DNA from: Minwuiaceae bacterium
GTDB taxonomy: Bacteria > Pseudomonadota > Alphaproteobacteria > Minwuiales > Minwuiaceae
Direction of reading: 5' to 3'
NCBI GenBank assembly: GCA_028278525.1
Contig: JANQEE010000057.1
Coordinates: forward strand, 1-41,884
DNA length: 41,884 nucleotides
Of this stretch, positions 1-8,833 are shown in pieces. Position 1 is the stretch's first letter, and every line of letters begins with the position of its first letter. The notes below the pieces were generated by a model. That model searched no databases, was not told where the DNA came from, and saw nothing but the letters and a program-made list of their open reading frames with translations. The translations under genes and the position numbers were made by a program.

Positions 1-76
1 TCAGTATCGCCATGTTCACGGCAAGCATCGCGACCATACGCGCGCCAAAACCAGCCTTGCCAAACAGATCTCTCAT
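1..76 (-). CDS. Start of a probable methyl-accepting chemotaxis protein (partial)
   Basis: Only the first 25 codons are in the window, running off the left edge. The ATG is at 76-74 and the visible N-terminus is a short basic segment (MRDLFGKAGFGAR) leading into a hydrophobic stretch (MVAMLAVNMAIL), as at the first membrane helix of a chemoreceptor. It lies 64 bp downstream of cheW on the same strand and would be the fifth gene of the chemotaxis operon. The receptor assignment rests mainly on this position; any inner-membrane protein could start this way. Confidence 0.45.
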   Translation of the reverse strand, partial: MRDLFGKAGFGARMVAMLAVNMAIL

Positions 77-140
77 CAAAATCGCTCCGTAACTCCAAAT
101 CCGGACGATCTCGCGCCCGCGCCCATCAATTTTCCTCGGT

Positions 141-716
141 TCACTGTTCGGCCGCCGTTCCTGCGGATTCAGGCGTGCCGTCGGCTGCAAGTTCGTTCAG
201 ATCGAACAGAGCATCTAGCCGCAGAATGGCGACCATGCGGTCATCGGACGTGGCAAGGCCTTTAAGAAAGTCCTTGTCGCCACGCGTCTCCATCTCGGGG
301 ACAGGGCGGATCTGTTCCGCGCTGACGGTCAGGATGTCCGACACCGCGTCGACCAGGATGCCGACCACGCGGTCGGCCACGGCGACGATCACTACGACAT
401 GGGTGGCCGTCGCGTCGGTCAGGCCGCTTCCGAACCGGCAGCGCAGATCGAAGATCGGAACGATCACGCCGCGCAGGTTCAAGACGCCCCTCATATGCTC
501 GGGCTGGTTCGGGAGGCGAGTTACCTCGCTCCAGGCCTTGATCTCGCGAACCTGCATGATGTCGACGGCGTAAGCCTCTTCGGCGACCGTGAAGGTAACG
601 AATTGCAGCGGCTCGCCGACCGACTGTCGTTCGGTCGCGCCACTGCCGGATTCGCCGTCGCCGGCGGTCGTCGGCGCAGGACGGTCGGTGGGATCGGTGG
701 TGGAACTCAGGTCCAT
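141..716 (-). CDS. cheW: Chemotaxis coupling protein CheW
   Basis: 191 residues. CheW links chemoreceptors to the kinase CheA in cytoplasmic signalling arrays. A Ser/Thr/Gly-rich N-terminal tail of about 35 residues precedes one CheW domain (about 36-175) with the family signatures FVTFTVAEEAYAVDI, VREI and GVLNLRGVIVPIFDLR, and a C-terminal acidic tail. It is longer than the 150-165 residues usual for CheW because of the two tails. The start codon lies inside the end of cheA (10-nt overlap), so translation is probably coupled. It is followed by a probable chemoreceptor. Identification is secure; only the role of the tails is open. Confidence 0.95.
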   Translation of the reverse strand: MDLSSTTDPTDRPAPTTAGDGESGSGATERQSVGEPLQFVTFTVAEEAYAVDIMQVREIKAWSEVTRLPNQPEHMRGVLNLRGVIVPIFDLRCRFGSGLTDATATHVVVIVAVADRVVGILVDAVSDILTVSAEQIRPVPEMETRGDKDFLKGLATSDDRMVAILRLDALFDLNELAADGTPESAGTAAEQ

Positions 717-2860
717 TGATTCCGCTCCGGTTGTTCGATCGAGGCGATCGCGTCGGTTCTCCGCACGCCGCCGGGTATTGCCGCCGCCAGTCCGGGGGGC
801 GGCGATGTGGAGATTTGCGACATGCTTTGCAGGCCTTCGATGTCGAGAATTGGCGCCACCAGTCCATTTCCGAGAATGGTCGCGGCGGAGATGCCCGGTA
901 CCGGGTCGTAGTTGTCTTCCAGGCTTTTGATAACGACCTGTTGCTGGCCCAGAAGTTCGTCGACCACCAATCCGACCCTGCCCTTCCGTTCGGTCTCCGC
1001 CAGCACGACGAGGCCATGGGAAGGGTCGTCGACCGCCCCATCGATGCTGAAGGCCCGGGCGATATACAGCAGTGGAAGGTAGTCGCCGCGGACTTCGACC
1101 AACTCGTCGCCGGAAGGCAGGCGATTCACCTGGTCGCGGCCGGGCCGCATGCTTTCGATGATGTTGGTGGTTGGGATCACGAACTTCTCGCCGCCCGCGA
1201 CGACGATCATGCCATCCATAACGGCGAGCGTAAGCGGAAGGGTCATGGTAAAGCAGGTGCCGGAACCGGGTGACGAGGACACGGACACTCTGCCGCCAAG
1301 GCCCTGGATATTGCGTCTCACGACGTCCAGCCCCACGCCGCGGCCGGAGATATCCGTTACCGTTGCTGCGGTGGAAAAGCCCGGCTCGAACAGCAGGTCC
1401 TCAATCTCGTCCGGTGCGAGTTCCGCGCCGGGAGCGACCAGCCCGCGCTCCCTGGCTCGCGCCAGCACCGCAGAATGGTCGATGCCGCGGCCGTCGTCGC
1501 GTATGTTTATGACGATCCTGCCGCCGCGGTGTTCGGCCGAGAGGGTTATGGTGCCGTCTGCGGGCTTGCCCGCCGCTTCGCGTTCCTCCGGAGGCTCGAG
1601 TCCGTGGTCGAGCGAGTTCCGGATCATGTGCGTGATCGGATCGCTGATCTCTTCGATCACCGTTTTGTCGACTTCGGTCTCCTCGCCGATGGTGACAAGA
1701 CGCGCGCGTTTGCCGAGTTTGTCGGTCACCTCTCGCACCAGCCGCGGCATGCGGGCAAACACCGATTTGACCGGCTGCATGCGGATCGCCATGACGCTTT
1801 CCTGCAGCTCACGGGTATGGGTCGCGAGCTCTTCCAGACCACGGGTAAATTGGATCAACCGGTCGCTCGGCAGGTCGTCGGCCTGCTGGGAGAGCATCGA
1901 TTGGGTGATGACCAGTTCGCCGACCATATTGACCAGCCGGTCGACGCGATCCAGGTCGACCCGGATTGATGAAATCCGCGCGCCCGGGCCGCCTTTTGCC
2001 GCCTGGCCCTCTTCGGCGGCGCGGTCAGCCTGTTTCCGGTCGGATCCCTCCGCGCCGTTGCGTCTTCCGGGGCTCGCGTCGGTTTCCTCGCTTGGTGCCG
2101 GGCTGCCGGCGTCGTTGGCGTCGATATGTATGTCGAGCCGACAGTCGTCCTCGACGAACTCGAAGACCTCTCTGACCGCATCTTGTCCGCAATCGGACCG
2201 AAGCGTGATCGTCCAGCCGAGATAGGCGTTTTCGGGTTCAATCTGTTGGAGGTCAGGCAGGCGCGAAAGGTCAACTTCGACCTCGACTTCGCCAAGGGTC
2301 TTGAGTTCGCGGATTAAGAGCAGCGGTTCGTTGGCGTGTCGGAACAACTCGGCCGCCGGGTAGAAGTCGATCCGGTAGCAAACCGTTTCGCCGGGCTGTC
2401 TCGACTGCTCGGCGGATGTGCCGGCGTCGCCTCGGGTCGCCTGATCGGGCGTGTTTGCCTCCGGCGCCGTTTTGGCCGTCGAGGTGATTGCCGCGAGATC
2501 CTTAGCCAGCATGTTAGCCGCGGCGGCCGGCGGTTCGCTGCCCTCGGCCGCCGCGCCGACCAAGTCCGCCAAGACGTCGCTCGCCTTGAACAGAAGATCG
2601 ACCCGCTCCGCGGTCACCTCGACGCGGCCATCCCGCATGTTGTCGAGCAGCGCTTCGAACTCATGGGAAAAGTCGACCAACTCGGTGAACTTGAACATCC
2701 CCGCGCCGGCCTTGATCGAGTGCACGGCGCGAAAGATCGAGTTCAGGCACTCGCTGTCGGCCGTTCCGTCGTGAAGTGCGGAGAGATGGGTCTCCAGGTC
2801 GCGGAGAAGCTCTTCGCACTCGGCGAGATAGGTGTCACGAAATCGCGATAGATCGTCCAT
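707..2860 (-). CDS. cheA: Chemotaxis sensor histidine kinase CheA
   Basis: 717 residues. CheA autophosphorylates and passes phosphate to CheY under chemoreceptor control. In order: an N-terminal Hpt domain (about 1-105) with phospho-acceptor His47 in AVHSIKAGAG; a variable region; a charged low-complexity linker around 255-295; the dimerisation helices beginning ISSIRVDLDRVDRLVNMVGE; the ATPase domain with HMIRNSLDHGLE (N box), DDGRGID (G1) and GRGVGLDVV (G2); and a C-terminal CheW-like domain ending near 717. All catalytic motifs look intact. It starts 23 bp after cheY and overlaps cheW by 10 nt. No cheB or cheR is visible; they may lie beyond the left edge. Confidence 0.97.
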   Translation of the reverse strand: MDDLSRFRDTYLAECEELLRDLETHLSALHDGTADSECLNSIFRAVHSIKAGAGMFKFTELVDFSHEFEALLDNMRDGRVEVTAERVDLLFKASDVLADLVGAAAEGSEPPAAAANMLAKDLAAITSTAKTAPEANTPDQATRGDAGTSAEQSRQPGETVCYRIDFYPAAELFRHANEPLLLIRELKTLGEVEVEVDLSRLPDLQQIEPENAYLGWTITLRSDCGQDAVREVFEFVEDDCRLDIHIDANDAGSPAPSEETDASPGRRNGAEGSDRKQADRAAEEGQAAKGGPGARISSIRVDLDRVDRLVNMVGELVITQSMLSQQADDLPSDRLIQFTRGLEELATHTRELQESVMAIRMQPVKSVFARMPRLVREVTDKLGKRARLVTIGEETEVDKTVIEEISDPITHMIRNSLDHGLEPPEEREAAGKPADGTITLSAEHRGGRIVINIRDDGRGIDHSAVLARARERGLVAPGAELAPDEIEDLLFEPGFSTAATVTDISGRGVGLDVVRRNIQGLGGRVSVSSSPGSGTCFTMTLPLTLAVMDGMIVVAGGEKFVIPTTNIIESMRPGRDQVNRLPSGDELVEVRGDYLPLLYIARAFSIDGAVDDPSHGLVVLAETERKGRVGLVVDELLGQQQVVIKSLEDNYDPVPGISAATILGNGLVAPILDIEGLQSMSQISTSPPPGLAAAIPGGVRRTDAIASIEQPERNQWT

Positions 2861-2883
2861 GAAACGCCCCCAATGCGCAGAAC

Positions 2884-3249
2884 CTAGGCGCAGACTTTTT
2901 GGACAACCTTGAGCAATTGATCCGGATCGAACGGCTTGACGATCCAGCCGGTCGCGCCGGCTTCGCGCCCTTCGTCCTTTTTCGAACTCTCGCTTTCGGT
3001 GGTTAGCACGAGGATTGGGGTAGACCGGTAAGAAGGGTCGGATCTGAGCTTCTTGATCAATCCGATTCCATCGAGACGCGGCATGTTGATGTCGGTAATC
3101 ACGAGGTTCACGCCACTGCCGCCGAGCTTGCTCAAAGCGTCTTCACCGTCATCGGCTTCAACGACTTCGTAGCCGGCGCCTCGCAGTGTAAACGCAATCA
3201 TGTCGCGCATGGTCTTCGAGTCGTCTACTGCCAGGATTTTCTTGCTCAT
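2884..3249 (-). CDS. cheY: Chemotaxis response regulator CheY
   Basis: 121 residues, a stand-alone receiver domain that carries the CheA signal to the flagellar motor. The acidic pair Asp9/Asp10, phospho-acceptor Asp53 (ITDINMP), Thr83 and Lys105 (KPF) are all present. It has no output domain. The ATG overlaps the stop of the upstream STAS gene by 4 nt (ATGA), and cheA follows after 23 bp. This arrangement (STAS, cheY, cheA, cheW, receptor) is common in alphaproteobacterial chemotaxis operons and supports assignment as the operon's own CheY rather than an unrelated single-domain regulator. Confidence 0.93.
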   Translation of the reverse strand: MSKKILAVDDSKTMRDMIAFTLRGAGYEVVEADDGEDALSKLGGSGVNLVITDINMPRLDGIGLIKKLRSDPSYRSTPILVLTTESESSKKDEGREAGATGWIVKPFDPDQLLKVVQKVCA

Positions 3250-3545
3250 TTCTTATCCAACCATTGCAGGATTACCGCGTTCAGCCCAAGATCCGAGAAG
3301 GCCGATACAAAGGGTTCTGACGGGTTCCTGACGATGAGCCCGCCGCCTTGCTTCGAAAGCATCAGCGCAGCGGCGACAAGAACCTGAGCACAGGGCGTGG
3401 TGAGCCGCTCAACCGACGACGCATCGACGATCACTCCTGGTTCTTTAGTCATCGCCTCGGCCAGCCCGTCCTTCAGTGGTGTTGCGGCCGCCAGGTCAAG
3501 GTCGGCATTCAGCCTGATAGCCGGAGAATTGCCGGTCGGATCCAT
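3246..3545 (-). CDS. STAS-domain protein of the chemotaxis operon
   Basis: 99 residues from the ATG at 3545. That start is preferred because GGAAAG lies 6 nt upstream; a GTG six codons further out (3563) is possible but lacks a ribosome site. The protein is one STAS fold (sulfate transporter/anti-sigma antagonist type), with the core strands AIRLNADLDL and PGVIVDASSVERLTTPCAQVLVAA. In SpoIIAA-type proteins the phosphorylated residue is a Ser in the loop before the last helix; here the VDASSVERLTT segment offers Ser and Thr candidates. Its function in chemotaxis operons is not settled. It overlaps cheY by 4 nt and is the first gene of the operon. Confidence 0.8.
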   Translation of the reverse strand: MDPTGNSPAIRLNADLDLAAATPLKDGLAEAMTKEPGVIVDASSVERLTTPCAQVLVAAALMLSKQGGGLIVRNPSEPFVSAFSDLGLNAVILQWLDKK

Positions 3546-4148
3546 GGACGTCTTTCCACTCACTCAAACAGAACTGGTCATAACTATTCTGCTAACTACC
3601 CGTGCAATGGTTTACATAGGATTAAACTATTAGTTACGTAATAAATATGAAATGCTCACACACCTCGATCTCGGTTGATTCCGGGCTCGAACGTTCATCT
3701 TCCGAGAGGGTTTGGTCCGGTCGACTTGCCGTCGACAAATTCGCCGCGACGAACGGCATGGCGCCGGTCAGGTCTCCGTTTCTCTATTATTCACAAAGAG
3801 TTAGTCGAAGATTTGGTCTCGGGACCTGTGTCTCTCGTGGTCCGGCTGCTGCACCCTCTGATGCAATATGCATAGCCTTCCAGGCCATCAAGTTCTTCCG
3901 GTCAGTGTCCTAGGGGCTATCTGTCTGTGAAGGCAAGTGAATAGACTAAAAAGAATATTTCATATGTGATAACTATGGATTACGCACTATGCGCAATTTA
4001 TATTGATAAGAATTTGACTGACGTCACTTCGGTCGGGGTCGAAGGTCCGATCCCGAGTCGAACAAAATGCGTGCCACGGTTTGTTCCGAAGAGGAAATCG
4101 CCGAGATAATGAGGCCCTTGTCGACGGACCCTCCCGGAGAGCGGATTC
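3546..4148. other. AT-rich intergenic region upstream of the chemotaxis operon
   Basis: About 600 bp with no convincing gene. It is upstream of the minus-strand chemotaxis operon and downstream of the minus-strand M81 peptidase. Two stretches (about 3575-3660 and 3925-4015) are much richer in A and T than the rest of the window. On the minus strand TATGTA (3618-3613) could be a -10 element for the operon, but I see no good -35 partner. Near 3980-3996 lies an imperfect inverted repeat (TTACGCA...TGCGCAA), and TGACGTCA, a perfect palindrome, lies near 4018-4025. The short open frames here have atypical composition and no ribosome sites. Confidence 0.5.
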
Positions 4149-5684
4149 CTATGTTCGAACGGCGGAACCTTTGCGATCGAAAACCCGGGGCGGGATTAGC
4201 CAATCCTCGGCGACGTCGTGGTCGGGCCAGAACCGGCTGCGTTTTCTCGGCAGGCCGCCCGGCGTGTAGAACGCCAGGCCGGGGGTTGCGGTGAGGAGCG
4301 GGACGGCGAGGCCGTTGAAATTGAGTTCGAAATGATAGCCGGACTTCACAACCACGAAGTCCAAGCCGGAGATTTGGACTCCCTGGCTTTCGAAAGCGTT
4401 CGGGTCGTGGCTGAACGCCGGCTTCGATGAGATGACGATGGAAATCCGGTCCTCCACGGTTACTGTCGCCGTCTGTCCCATCGATGTCGTCTCGCCTTCC
4501 TGATACGGCCCGCGCATCGAAAAACGACCGTCGGTCAGATTTGCGACCGTACCCGTGACATGAAGCGGCTCTAATCCCGGCGTAACCGTGCCGCCCAGCG
4601 AAAGCGAGACGGTGGCTCCGCGGCCGGCCGCCTGCGCGGATTGAACGGCTGCCGGGTCGGTAATCGGAAAAGCCGCCTTGAACGGGTATTCGTGATCGAG
4701 CGTTGCCGCGAGTATCACCGTGCTGTCGCCCGGCGCGCCGGCGAGCACCCGGTCGCCCATGTCGGCGATAGCGAACGGAAAGCCGCCGTCGGCCCTTTCG
4801 GCTCGGACTTTGTGCAGCGCATCCTTGATCGACAGCAGGTCGTCCGCGAATTCCGTTCTGCGGTCCCAGAACGTAGTCGCGAGTTCCGTCGCCACCGCTT
4901 TCCCGTCCGTCCGTGCCCCGTTCGTCAGGACAACTACGGCCTGGCCGATATCCGGGGCATCGAGAAACCGAAATGTGTTGTAGAGCGAGAGGTCGCGAAT
5001 ATCCGGATGGGTGGCCTCCAGCTCACGGGCGCGCCGGTGCATATCCGACAGCGGCCGCTCGCCCGTGCCGTTTTTTCCGGGAAGCAGCATGCGTGTCTTC
5101 GCCATTGTCATGACTGGATGAAACGCGCCGCGCAACACGTCCGTCACCAGGCGCGCGACGTAGTTTCCGCACTCGACCACGTCCGAGTGGGGGTTCTCCT
5201 TGCAGGCGATGCAGAAGTCGGCCGCGGTCAACATGCGTGGCGTGATGTGCGCGTGAAGATCGAGCCCGACACCGATGACGACGTCCTCTCCGGCCGTTGC
5301 CCGAAGGCTGGCCAGGAAATCTCCGTCGGCGTCGGTCGATTCCGTCGTCGCCATCGCACCATGCAGCTCTATCGCAATAGCATCCGGCCGAATGCGCTCG
5401 ACGGCGCGAAGCCAGATGTCGAGGGTTTCCTGAAAAAAGCCGTGGTCGACGCGTCCGCTCGGTGGCGACGCCGCGGCATGGACGGGGATCGGTGTGACGC
5501 CGGCCTCCTCGAGCGTGGCTACGATACCGCTCAGCGTCGTGCCCGAACCGCGGGCGGATGTCAGGACATCGTCGCCGGCATGGATTTCGAAACCCGACTT
5601 CAAGGTCGGCACGGGGTTGTAGCCGTTCGATTCATGGAACAGGCGGCCGACCAAGATCCTGGGTGCCGATCCGGGGTCTTCCAT
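4149..5684 (-). CDS. M81 family metallopeptidase (MlrC-like)
   Basis: 511 residues, matching the M81/DUF1485 family. The family is named for microcystinase C, which hydrolyses linearised peptides containing Adda. Visible family motifs are GRLFHESNGYNP near the N-terminus (His17, Glu18), AIELHGAM (about 105-111) and GLDLHAHIT (about 140-147), which supply the probable zinc ligands. The C-terminal half (about 330-500) is the family's second domain, ending YTPGGLPRKRSRFWP. No signal peptide, so cytoplasmic. The start has GAGGAAA just upstream. It diverges from the PLP enzyme at 5997. Most M81 proteins are not microcystin enzymes; here a small peptide or lactam substrate from the neighbouring catabolic genes is more likely, but this is inference. 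Confidence 0.85.
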   Translation of the reverse strand: MEDPGSAPRILVGRLFHESNGYNPVPTLKSGFEIHAGDDVLTSARGSGTTLSGIVATLEEAGVTPIPVHAAASPPSGRVDHGFFQETLDIWLRAVERIRPDAIAIELHGAMATTESTDADGDFLASLRATAGEDVVIGVGLDLHAHITPRMLTAADFCIACKENPHSDVVECGNYVARLVTDVLRGAFHPVMTMAKTRMLLPGKNGTGERPLSDMHRRARELEATHPDIRDLSLYNTFRFLDAPDIGQAVVVLTNGARTDGKAVATELATTFWDRRTEFADDLLSIKDALHKVRAERADGGFPFAIADMGDRVLAGAPGDSTVILAATLDHEYPFKAAFPITDPAAVQSAQAAGRGATVSLSLGGTVTPGLEPLHVTGTVANLTDGRFSMRGPYQEGETTSMGQTATVTVEDRISIVISSKPAFSHDPNAFESQGVQISGLDFVVVKSGYHFELNFNGLAVPLLTATPGLAFYTPGGLPRKRSRFWPDHDVAEDWLIPPRVFDRKGSAVRT

Positions 5685-5996
5685 TGTTTCCTCGCCGCTT
5701 TGTGCCGCCCGATCGTCGGGTTCGATAGCGGCGAAGACTCGCCGAGGGCGCCGTCTCAGGGAAGCTGCCAGGGATTATGGTTCCGGCCAATCTTGTATGG
5801 ACCCCTCGGAGGTGGTGTAGCGCCGAGCATAAAGAACGATGCCGGTTCATAACCCGGCCGCGTTCCGCCGTTCCGTCCTCATCCGCTAGCCTTCCGAGGC
5901 TTCGTGCCGGGCTAGGGTTACCCGCAGGCTTTCGTGATTGCCGAGGGCGGGAGATCCGACACAAGTTCCAGCAATTCGACTTCGGAGACATCGCGC
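5685..5996. other. Divergent intergenic region between M81 peptidase and PLP enzyme
   Basis: 312 bp between two divergent starts, so it should hold promoters for both. A reading frame into the PLP gene is open back to 5934, but GGAGA at 5983-5987 places the translation start at 5997. I see no clear -35/-10 pair or strong inverted repeat. Confidence 0.4.
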
Positions 5997-7235
5997 ATGA
6001 CCGCCATCTCATCCAAATGGGCCGCATTGAAAGAAGAGCTTGAGCGACGCAAACAGGCCGACTTCGATTGGGAGCATGGCAAGGTCGCCCTCTACAACTA
6101 CAAAGTCGACGCCGGCCTCGACATGGCTGTCCGCGAGGCATACCAGATCTATTTCGGCGAGAATGCCCTCGGCAGACGTGCCTTTCCAAGCGTCGCGCGG
6201 TTGGAAGACGAGGTGATCGATTTCGGCCTCGACCTGTTCAATTGCCCGGAGGGCGGTGCCGGTATCTTCACGTCCGGCGGCACGGAAAGCATCATCGTCG
6301 CGGTGAAGGCGGCGCGCCAATGGGGCCGGGTCAACAAGCCGCATATCGCGGACCCGGTGATCGTCTTGGCCGAAACGGCGCATCCTTCGTTCAACAAGGC
6401 CGCCTATCTGTTGGACATGAAAGTCGTTCGGGTGCCGATGCGGGACGACTACCGCGCCGACGTCGACGCCATGGGGCGAGCGGTCGGTCCGGACACGGTG
6501 ATGATCGTCGGGTCCGCGCCGTCCTATTCCCATGGGGTGTTCGACGATATCGAGGGTATCGCCGGCGTGGCGGAACGGCACGGCCTATGGTGCCATGTCG
6601 ACGCCTGCCTCGGCGGCTTCCTCGCGCCTTTCGTGAAAAAACTCGGCTACGACATTCCGGCATTCGACTTCCGCGTGCCGGGCGTCAGAAGCCTTTCCGC
6701 CGACCTGCACAAATACGGCTACGCCCCGAAGGGCGCCTCGCTATCGCTCTACCGGACCCAGGCGGATAAAGACTGCGCCAAGTTCATGTTCAACGAATGG
6801 CCGCGCGGCGTTTACACGACCTATACGTTAAGCGGCACGCGGCCCGGCGGTGCCGTCGCCGGCGCCTGGGCCGCGCTCCGCTATCTCGGTCCTGACGGCT
6901 ATCTCGCCGCCGCCGGGACCGTCATGGAAACCCGCGACGCGCTGGTCGCCGGTGTCGAGGCGATCCCAGGCCTGCATGTCTATCGCCCCTTCGACCTCGG
7001 CGTTTTCATCTTTGGCTCGGACGATGATCGGGTCGACATCAATGCGGTGATGGCATGCATGCGGGAGCGTGGCTGGTTCGTCGGCAGCACCGCGAAACCG
7101 GTTGCCATCCACTACTCGGTCAACCCGATCCATGCGCAAAGCATCGATGCTTATCTTTCCGACCTGGCGTCCGCCGTAGACGAGGTGCGTCGCACGGAGC
7201 GAAAGGCGGCGTTCGACGACGACACCTATTCGTAA
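5997..7235 (+). CDS. PLP-dependent decarboxylase/lyase of the sphingosine-phosphate lyase type
   Basis: 412 residues. A fold-type I PLP enzyme of the group II decarboxylase/sphingosine-1-phosphate lyase superfamily. Key marks are FTSGGTESIIVAV (phosphate-binding loop), ETAHPSFNKAA, SAPSYSHGVFDDI, HVDACLGGF (Asp contacting the pyridine nitrogen) and SADLHKYGYAPKG with the Schiff-base Lys239 after His238. The ATG at 5997 has GGAGA 9 nt upstream; an open frame extends 21 codons further but starts poorly. Related bacterial proteins are annotated as aspartate aminotransferase-family or amino-acid decarboxylase; the substrate cannot be read from sequence. It ends 25 bp from the convergent class III aminotransferase and may act in the same pathway. 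Confidence 0.85.
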   Translation: MTAISSKWAALKEELERRKQADFDWEHGKVALYNYKVDAGLDMAVREAYQIYFGENALGRRAFPSVARLEDEVIDFGLDLFNCPEGGAGIFTSGGTESIIVAVKAARQWGRVNKPHIADPVIVLAETAHPSFNKAAYLLDMKVVRVPMRDDYRADVDAMGRAVGPDTVMIVGSAPSYSHGVFDDIEGIAGVAERHGLWCHVDACLGGFLAPFVKKLGYDIPAFDFRVPGVRSLSADLHKYGYAPKGASLSLYRTQADKDCAKFMFNEWPRGVYTTYTLSGTRPGGAVAGAWAALRYLGPDGYLAAAGTVMETRDALVAGVEAIPGLHVYRPFDLGVFIFGSDDDRVDINAVMACMRERGWFVGSTAKPVAIHYSVNPIHAQSIDAYLSDLASAVDEVRRTERKAAFDDDTYS

Positions 7236-7260
7236 CTTGCGATAGCGGCCGGCAAGCGCC

Positions 7261-8571
7261 TCAGGCGATCAGGTGGCCGTAGCTGTCCAGGAACGTCTCG
7301 AACCGGTCCGCAATACGGTCGCAGTCGGCCTCGGTATGCGCGAAGGAAAGGTTGATGGCGCCGCGTCTCGTTATGTAGATGTCCCGGTTCAACATGAACA
7401 GATGGTAGAGCTTTCTGAGCGCGGCCGGCGTTTCGATCTGCTTCGGATTCACCGGCAAGGCGTTTTGAAAGTGCAGCGAAAGAATCGATCCGTAGCATCC
7501 GGCCTGGAAGGGAACCGCCTTCGCCGTCGCGATGCGCGTCAACTTGTGGCGCAGGTCGTCCCCCATCGCGTTCAATGCCTCGATGCCGCTTTGGGTCGCG
7601 ACCTGGCGCAATCCGGCATATCCGGCGATCATCGTCAGGACATTGTTGTTGAACGTGCCGCCGTGCATCACCGTCTGCGGATGTGTCGGGCTGAGCCGTT
7701 CGACAAACCTGATTTTTCCGCCGACGGCACCGAAATTGAGGCCGCCTCCGAAGAATTTGCCCAGTGTCGTGATATCGGCCTCGATATCCCAGATTGCTTG
7801 CATCCCACCCGGCGAAAAACGGGCCGTTTGCACCTCGTCGAAGATCAGCAGGGCGCCGGTACGGTCTGCGGCCGCCCGTAACGCTCTAAGGAAACTGGGG
7901 TCCGCCATAATGCCGCCGCCGCTTCCCATCATCGGCTCGACGATGACCGCCGCAATCTCGTCCTCGTGTTCAGCCACCACGCGCTCCATGTCCTCGATAT
8001 CGTTGAAGGCGGCGAAAACCATCCTGCAGCTCTCGACATTGAGCGGCATTCCCGGCGATAGGTAGTTGCACATATGGCCGTGATAACCGCCTTCGAAAGC
8101 CAGGATCAGCCGGCGGCCGGTGATGATGGTCGCAAGCTGCATGGCGATCAGGTTGGCCTCTGTGCCCGACGTGCAGAACCGTACCCTGTCGATTGACGGG
8201 AACCTTTCGCAGATCTCCCGGCCCAGCGCGACCTCGTGCGCATGCGGACCGCCATAGCTCATGCCGTTCGACAGTGCGTCCCGAAGCGCATCCGTAATAG
8301 CCGGCTCGGAGTGTCCGTAGAGCGCCGCCGTCATGTCGCCAGTGAAATCGGTGTACGCGTGGCCGTCGACGTCTTCCACCCCGCTCCCGTCCGTGCGCGA
8401 CAGGAAAAGCGGGAAAGGATCGAAATACAGCGACTGCCGTGAACTGCCGCCGGGCAGGTAGGAACCGGCATCCTCGAACATGCTCTTGCTCGCGGGGTTG
8501 GCCGCGCTGTATCGGCTTTCCTCGATGTCGATGGCGGCGTGGATATCTGCCGCTCGGTTGGCGTACGTCAT
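7261..8571 (-). CDS. Class III aminotransferase, glutamate-1-semialdehyde mutase-like
   Basis: 436 residues from the ATG at 8571, which has AAGGG about 8 nt upstream; the frame is open for 62 further codons but these are Arg-rich and not protein-like. Marks of the family: YLPGGSSRQSLYFDPFPLF, CTSGTEANLIAMQLA (phosphate loop), GGYHGH, IVEPMMGSGGG, LIFDEVQTAR and TLGKFFGGGLNFGAVGG with PLP Lys272. HemL has a similar layout, but GSAM-like paralogues in catabolic clusters act on other amino substrates, and the motif after the lysine (GGGLNFGA rather than GGGLPVGA) departs from true HemL. I infer an omega-amino-acid or amine transaminase or aminomutase. It diverges from the amidohydrolase at 8834. 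Confidence 0.87.
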   Translation of the reverse strand: MTYANRAADIHAAIDIEESRYSAANPASKSMFEDAGSYLPGGSSRQSLYFDPFPLFLSRTDGSGVEDVDGHAYTDFTGDMTAALYGHSEPAITDALRDALSNGMSYGGPHAHEVALGREICERFPSIDRVRFCTSGTEANLIAMQLATIITGRRLILAFEGGYHGHMCNYLSPGMPLNVESCRMVFAAFNDIEDMERVVAEHEDEIAAVIVEPMMGSGGGIMADPSFLRALRAAADRTGALLIFDEVQTARFSPGGMQAIWDIEADITTLGKFFGGGLNFGAVGGKIRFVERLSPTHPQTVMHGGTFNNNVLTMIAGYAGLRQVATQSGIEALNAMGDDLRHKLTRIATAKAVPFQAGCYGSILSLHFQNALPVNPKQIETPAALRKLYHLFMLNRDIYITRRGAINLSFAHTEADCDRIADRFETFLDSYGHLIA

Positions 8572-8833
8572 CGTTCTGCCCTTCGGATAATGAAACGGTG
8601 GCGACCGCACCCGACACCGGCGCGTATGCCGTCTCGTCCATAGTCCGGACAAGGACCGCCGATTTCGACAGGCGAAAGCTATTTGCCGGCCGTCTTTTTT
8701 ATGCGCCGAGTGCGGCTTCTTCCGGCCACCCGCACATACAAAATCCCAAGGCCGCATAAGGCTTGCCGCCTTGGTCGCCGGGCCCGTTTGCCGGATGGTT
8801 CTTTGCCTTCAGCCACCATGCACGGACCGTCCA
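8572..8833. other. Divergent intergenic region, aminotransferase/amidohydrolase
   Basis: 262 bp between divergent starts, presumed to hold both promoters. I see no clear promoter hexamers or inverted repeat. The frame of the amidohydrolase stays open to 8771, so its exact start is uncertain. Confidence 0.35.

Noticed and set aside
3647..3913. Possible 88-codon gene in the region upstream of the chemotaxis operon
   Set aside because: No ribosome site, no domain, Ser/Arg-rich composition; better read as regulatory DNA.
7226..7265. CTTGC...GCAAG inverted repeat between the PLP enzyme and aminotransferase as a terminator
   Set aside because: The stem is 5 bp with an 11-base loop and no T-run on either strand.
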